Source of the DNA: Gracilimonas sp964505215
GTDB lineage: Bacteria; Bacteroidota; Rhodothermia; Balneolales; Balneolaceae
DNA: 64,000 bases
Assembly: GCA_964505215.1 (NCBI GenBank)
Contig: CAZDGU010000006.1
Location: 62,001-126,000, forward strand
Direction of reading: 5' to 3'
Shown here: positions 62,903-64,000 of the stretch, piece by piece
Numbering within the stretch: position 1 is the stretch's first letter
Layout: the number at the start of each line of letters is the position of its first letter
Notes under the pieces: model-generated
Told to the model about the DNA's origin: nothing
The model's database searches: none
What the model saw: only the letters and a program-made list of their open reading frames with translations
Position numbers and translations under genes: made by a program

Positions 62903-64000
62903 TTAGAGTGATGCAGCCGGAATGTGTTTCCATTTTTCTTCATCCAAAATATAAGGATCTAATCCTCGCATAAGATTTGAGAATCGCAGTGAAATAACGG
63001 TGAAAATTACCTTCGCATTTCCATAACGGATTAGAGGAGGGCGGAATTCATCTAACATGGTAATCATTTCGTCAAGTCGGGCTTCGTCCAGCGCCTTCAC
63101 AAACTTTTGGATGGATGGAAGCTGATCTATATTGGTAATTAACGCCTCATTCCCGGTAGCGCGATATACCATCAAGTCCCTGATATACATTTCAATCAGG
63201 TTGGTTAGTGATATCAACCCTTCAATATTATTTTCTTTGTTCCAGTCCTGAATCAGCGTAGTCAGGCCGTCCGCATCCTGGCTGTACGACATGCGCATGA
63301 ACTCAACAACCGATGCCCTGTTTTTCTTGAGCCGCGAGATGTCAAAAAAGCGAGTCATGGCATAATTCCCGTTTGATACGCGTGCGAGGTAAGCAGCATC
63401 TTCGGGTGGTAATCCGTCCACTTCAATCAACCCTTGCTCAACATCCTTAACTTTTAAAGTGCTCAGCGGAATGTGTTGGCAGCGGGAAGTAATAGTGGGC
63501 AAAAGGCTCTCATAACTTTCTGTGGTTAAAATAAACATGAGCCGATCCGAAGGCTCTTCCAGCAGTTTCAAAAAGGCGTTGGCCGCTTCTTTACGCATAG
63601 TTTCAACCTGTGTAAGAATGACGACCACCCGACTTCCTTCGTTGGGTTTAAGCATGGATATCGGCTTTATATCTTCCCGGAAATAATCAATGGGGTAAAA
63701 GGGGATGAGGTTTTTAGATGAATCTTCATCCAGAGAAGGGCGCTCAGAAAAGCCAATAATTTCGTACGGATCTTTGGCCAGCAGTTCTAAACGACCGCGA
63801 AGTTGGCTTATGTGAGCAGAAGTTGGTTTAGGTATGAAAACATGAATATCAGGGTGAGTAAACCAGCTCGATTTTTTAGAGGTTTTATGTGCACCTAATT
63901 CGCTCAGGTTTTCTACGCCGTTGATGGCTTCAGCCAGTGCCAGCGCAAAGGCTGTTTTGCCTACGCCCGCCGGACCGGAAATCAGATAAGCATGACCGAT
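62903..64000 (-). CDS. holB: DNA polymerase III delta' subunit (N-terminus outside window)
   Basis: The visible 365 residues start in frame at the window edge with GHAYLISGPAGVGKTAFALALAEAI (Walker A). The usual clamp-loader sequence VVILTQVETMRKEAANAFLKLLEEPSDRLMFILTT, with the arginine-finger region SRCQHI, follows, and the domain III helices come after that. The true start lies beyond 64000. No zinc motif is seen in the part that is visible. Confidence 0.9.
   Translation of the reverse strand: MGHAYLISGPAGVGKTAFALALAEAINGVENLSELGAHKTSKKSSWFTHPDIHVFIPKPTSAHISQLRGRLELLAKDPYEIIGFSERPSLDEDSSKNLIPFYPIDYFREDIKPISMLKPNEGSRVVVILTQVETMRKEAANAFLKLLEEPSDRLMFILTTESYESLLPTITSRCQHIPLSTLKVKDVEQGLIEVDGLPPEDAAYLARVSNGNYAMTRFFDISRLKKNRASVVEFMRMSYSQDADGLTTLIQDWNKENNIEGLISLTNLIEMYIRDLMVYRATGNEALITNIDQLPSIQKFVKALDEARLDEMITMLDEFRPPLIRYGNAKVIFTVISLRFSNLMRGLDPYILDEEKWKHIPAASL

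Noticed and set aside
1..64000. CRISPR arrays, prophage or complete transposons
   Set aside because: No regular direct repeats with spacers, no phage structural genes and no transposase genes were found on either strand.

Overview
The window looks like a chromosomal segment of a Balneolota or related Bacteroidota-type marine bacterium. This is inferred from gene content: DUF2723 membrane protein, DUF5103 (type IX secretion plug-like) lipoprotein, RqcH-type NFACT protein, TamB-like protein, TonB C-terminal protein, SatD/DUF3307 pair, weak Shine-Dalgarno signals and several TTG/GTG starts. No rRNA or phylogenetic marker was compared. Genes are densely packed in short operons, and no complete insertion sequence, prophage or CRISPR array was seen.

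Layout. 1-9760 holds housekeeping genes: an FAD oxidoreductase cut by the window edge, a subtilase lipoprotein, DUF445, YbeY, DUF2723, a sodium:neurotransmitter-type symporter and DDAH. 9761-11914 is an unusual non-coding-rich stretch. It has a cluster of palindromic units, including a nested cruciform, then truA, an intact tRNA-Asn, a small GIY-YIG nuclease gene and a second tRNA-Asn copy whose anticodon arm is replaced by an 18-nt palindrome. 12088-13250 carries a NYN/PIN protein and azurin.

13296-28858 is a nitrogen-oxide/respiratory region. It contains two copper nitrite reductase homologues (one with a Gln where the type 1 copper Met should be, one fused to cytochrome c), azurin, NirV-like and SCO-like proteins, a group III truncated globin and a cbb3-type oxidase module with an Ig-like/cytochrome c subunit. 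It also carries an NnrS-like membrane protein, DUF59 and DUF2249 proteins, a 7Fe-type ferredoxin, a RIC/hemerythrin-like protein without its His ligands and a SufR-like regulator. A SatD/DUF3307 pair with three tandem inverted repeats upstream and an MFS transporter are interspersed. No canonical NO reductase is present in the window.

29012-46543 is a signalling block: a hybrid histidine kinase, a degenerate kinase-like protein and a chemosensory operon (receiver, CheX, CheA, CheR, CheD, two receivers, second CheX, CheB, receiver). A TonB-like protein, CheW, one MCP, a small membrane protein, another receiver and a PAS/HisKA_2 kinase follow. One receiver has lost its phospho-acceptor Asp. No flagellar or pilus genes are present here.

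46548-64000 is housekeeping again: RqcH-like NFACT protein, aroK, aroB, TamB, RNase R, a secreted peptidase/beta-propeller/beta-barrel protein, a DUF5103 lipoprotein, dapF and a 5'-truncated holB.
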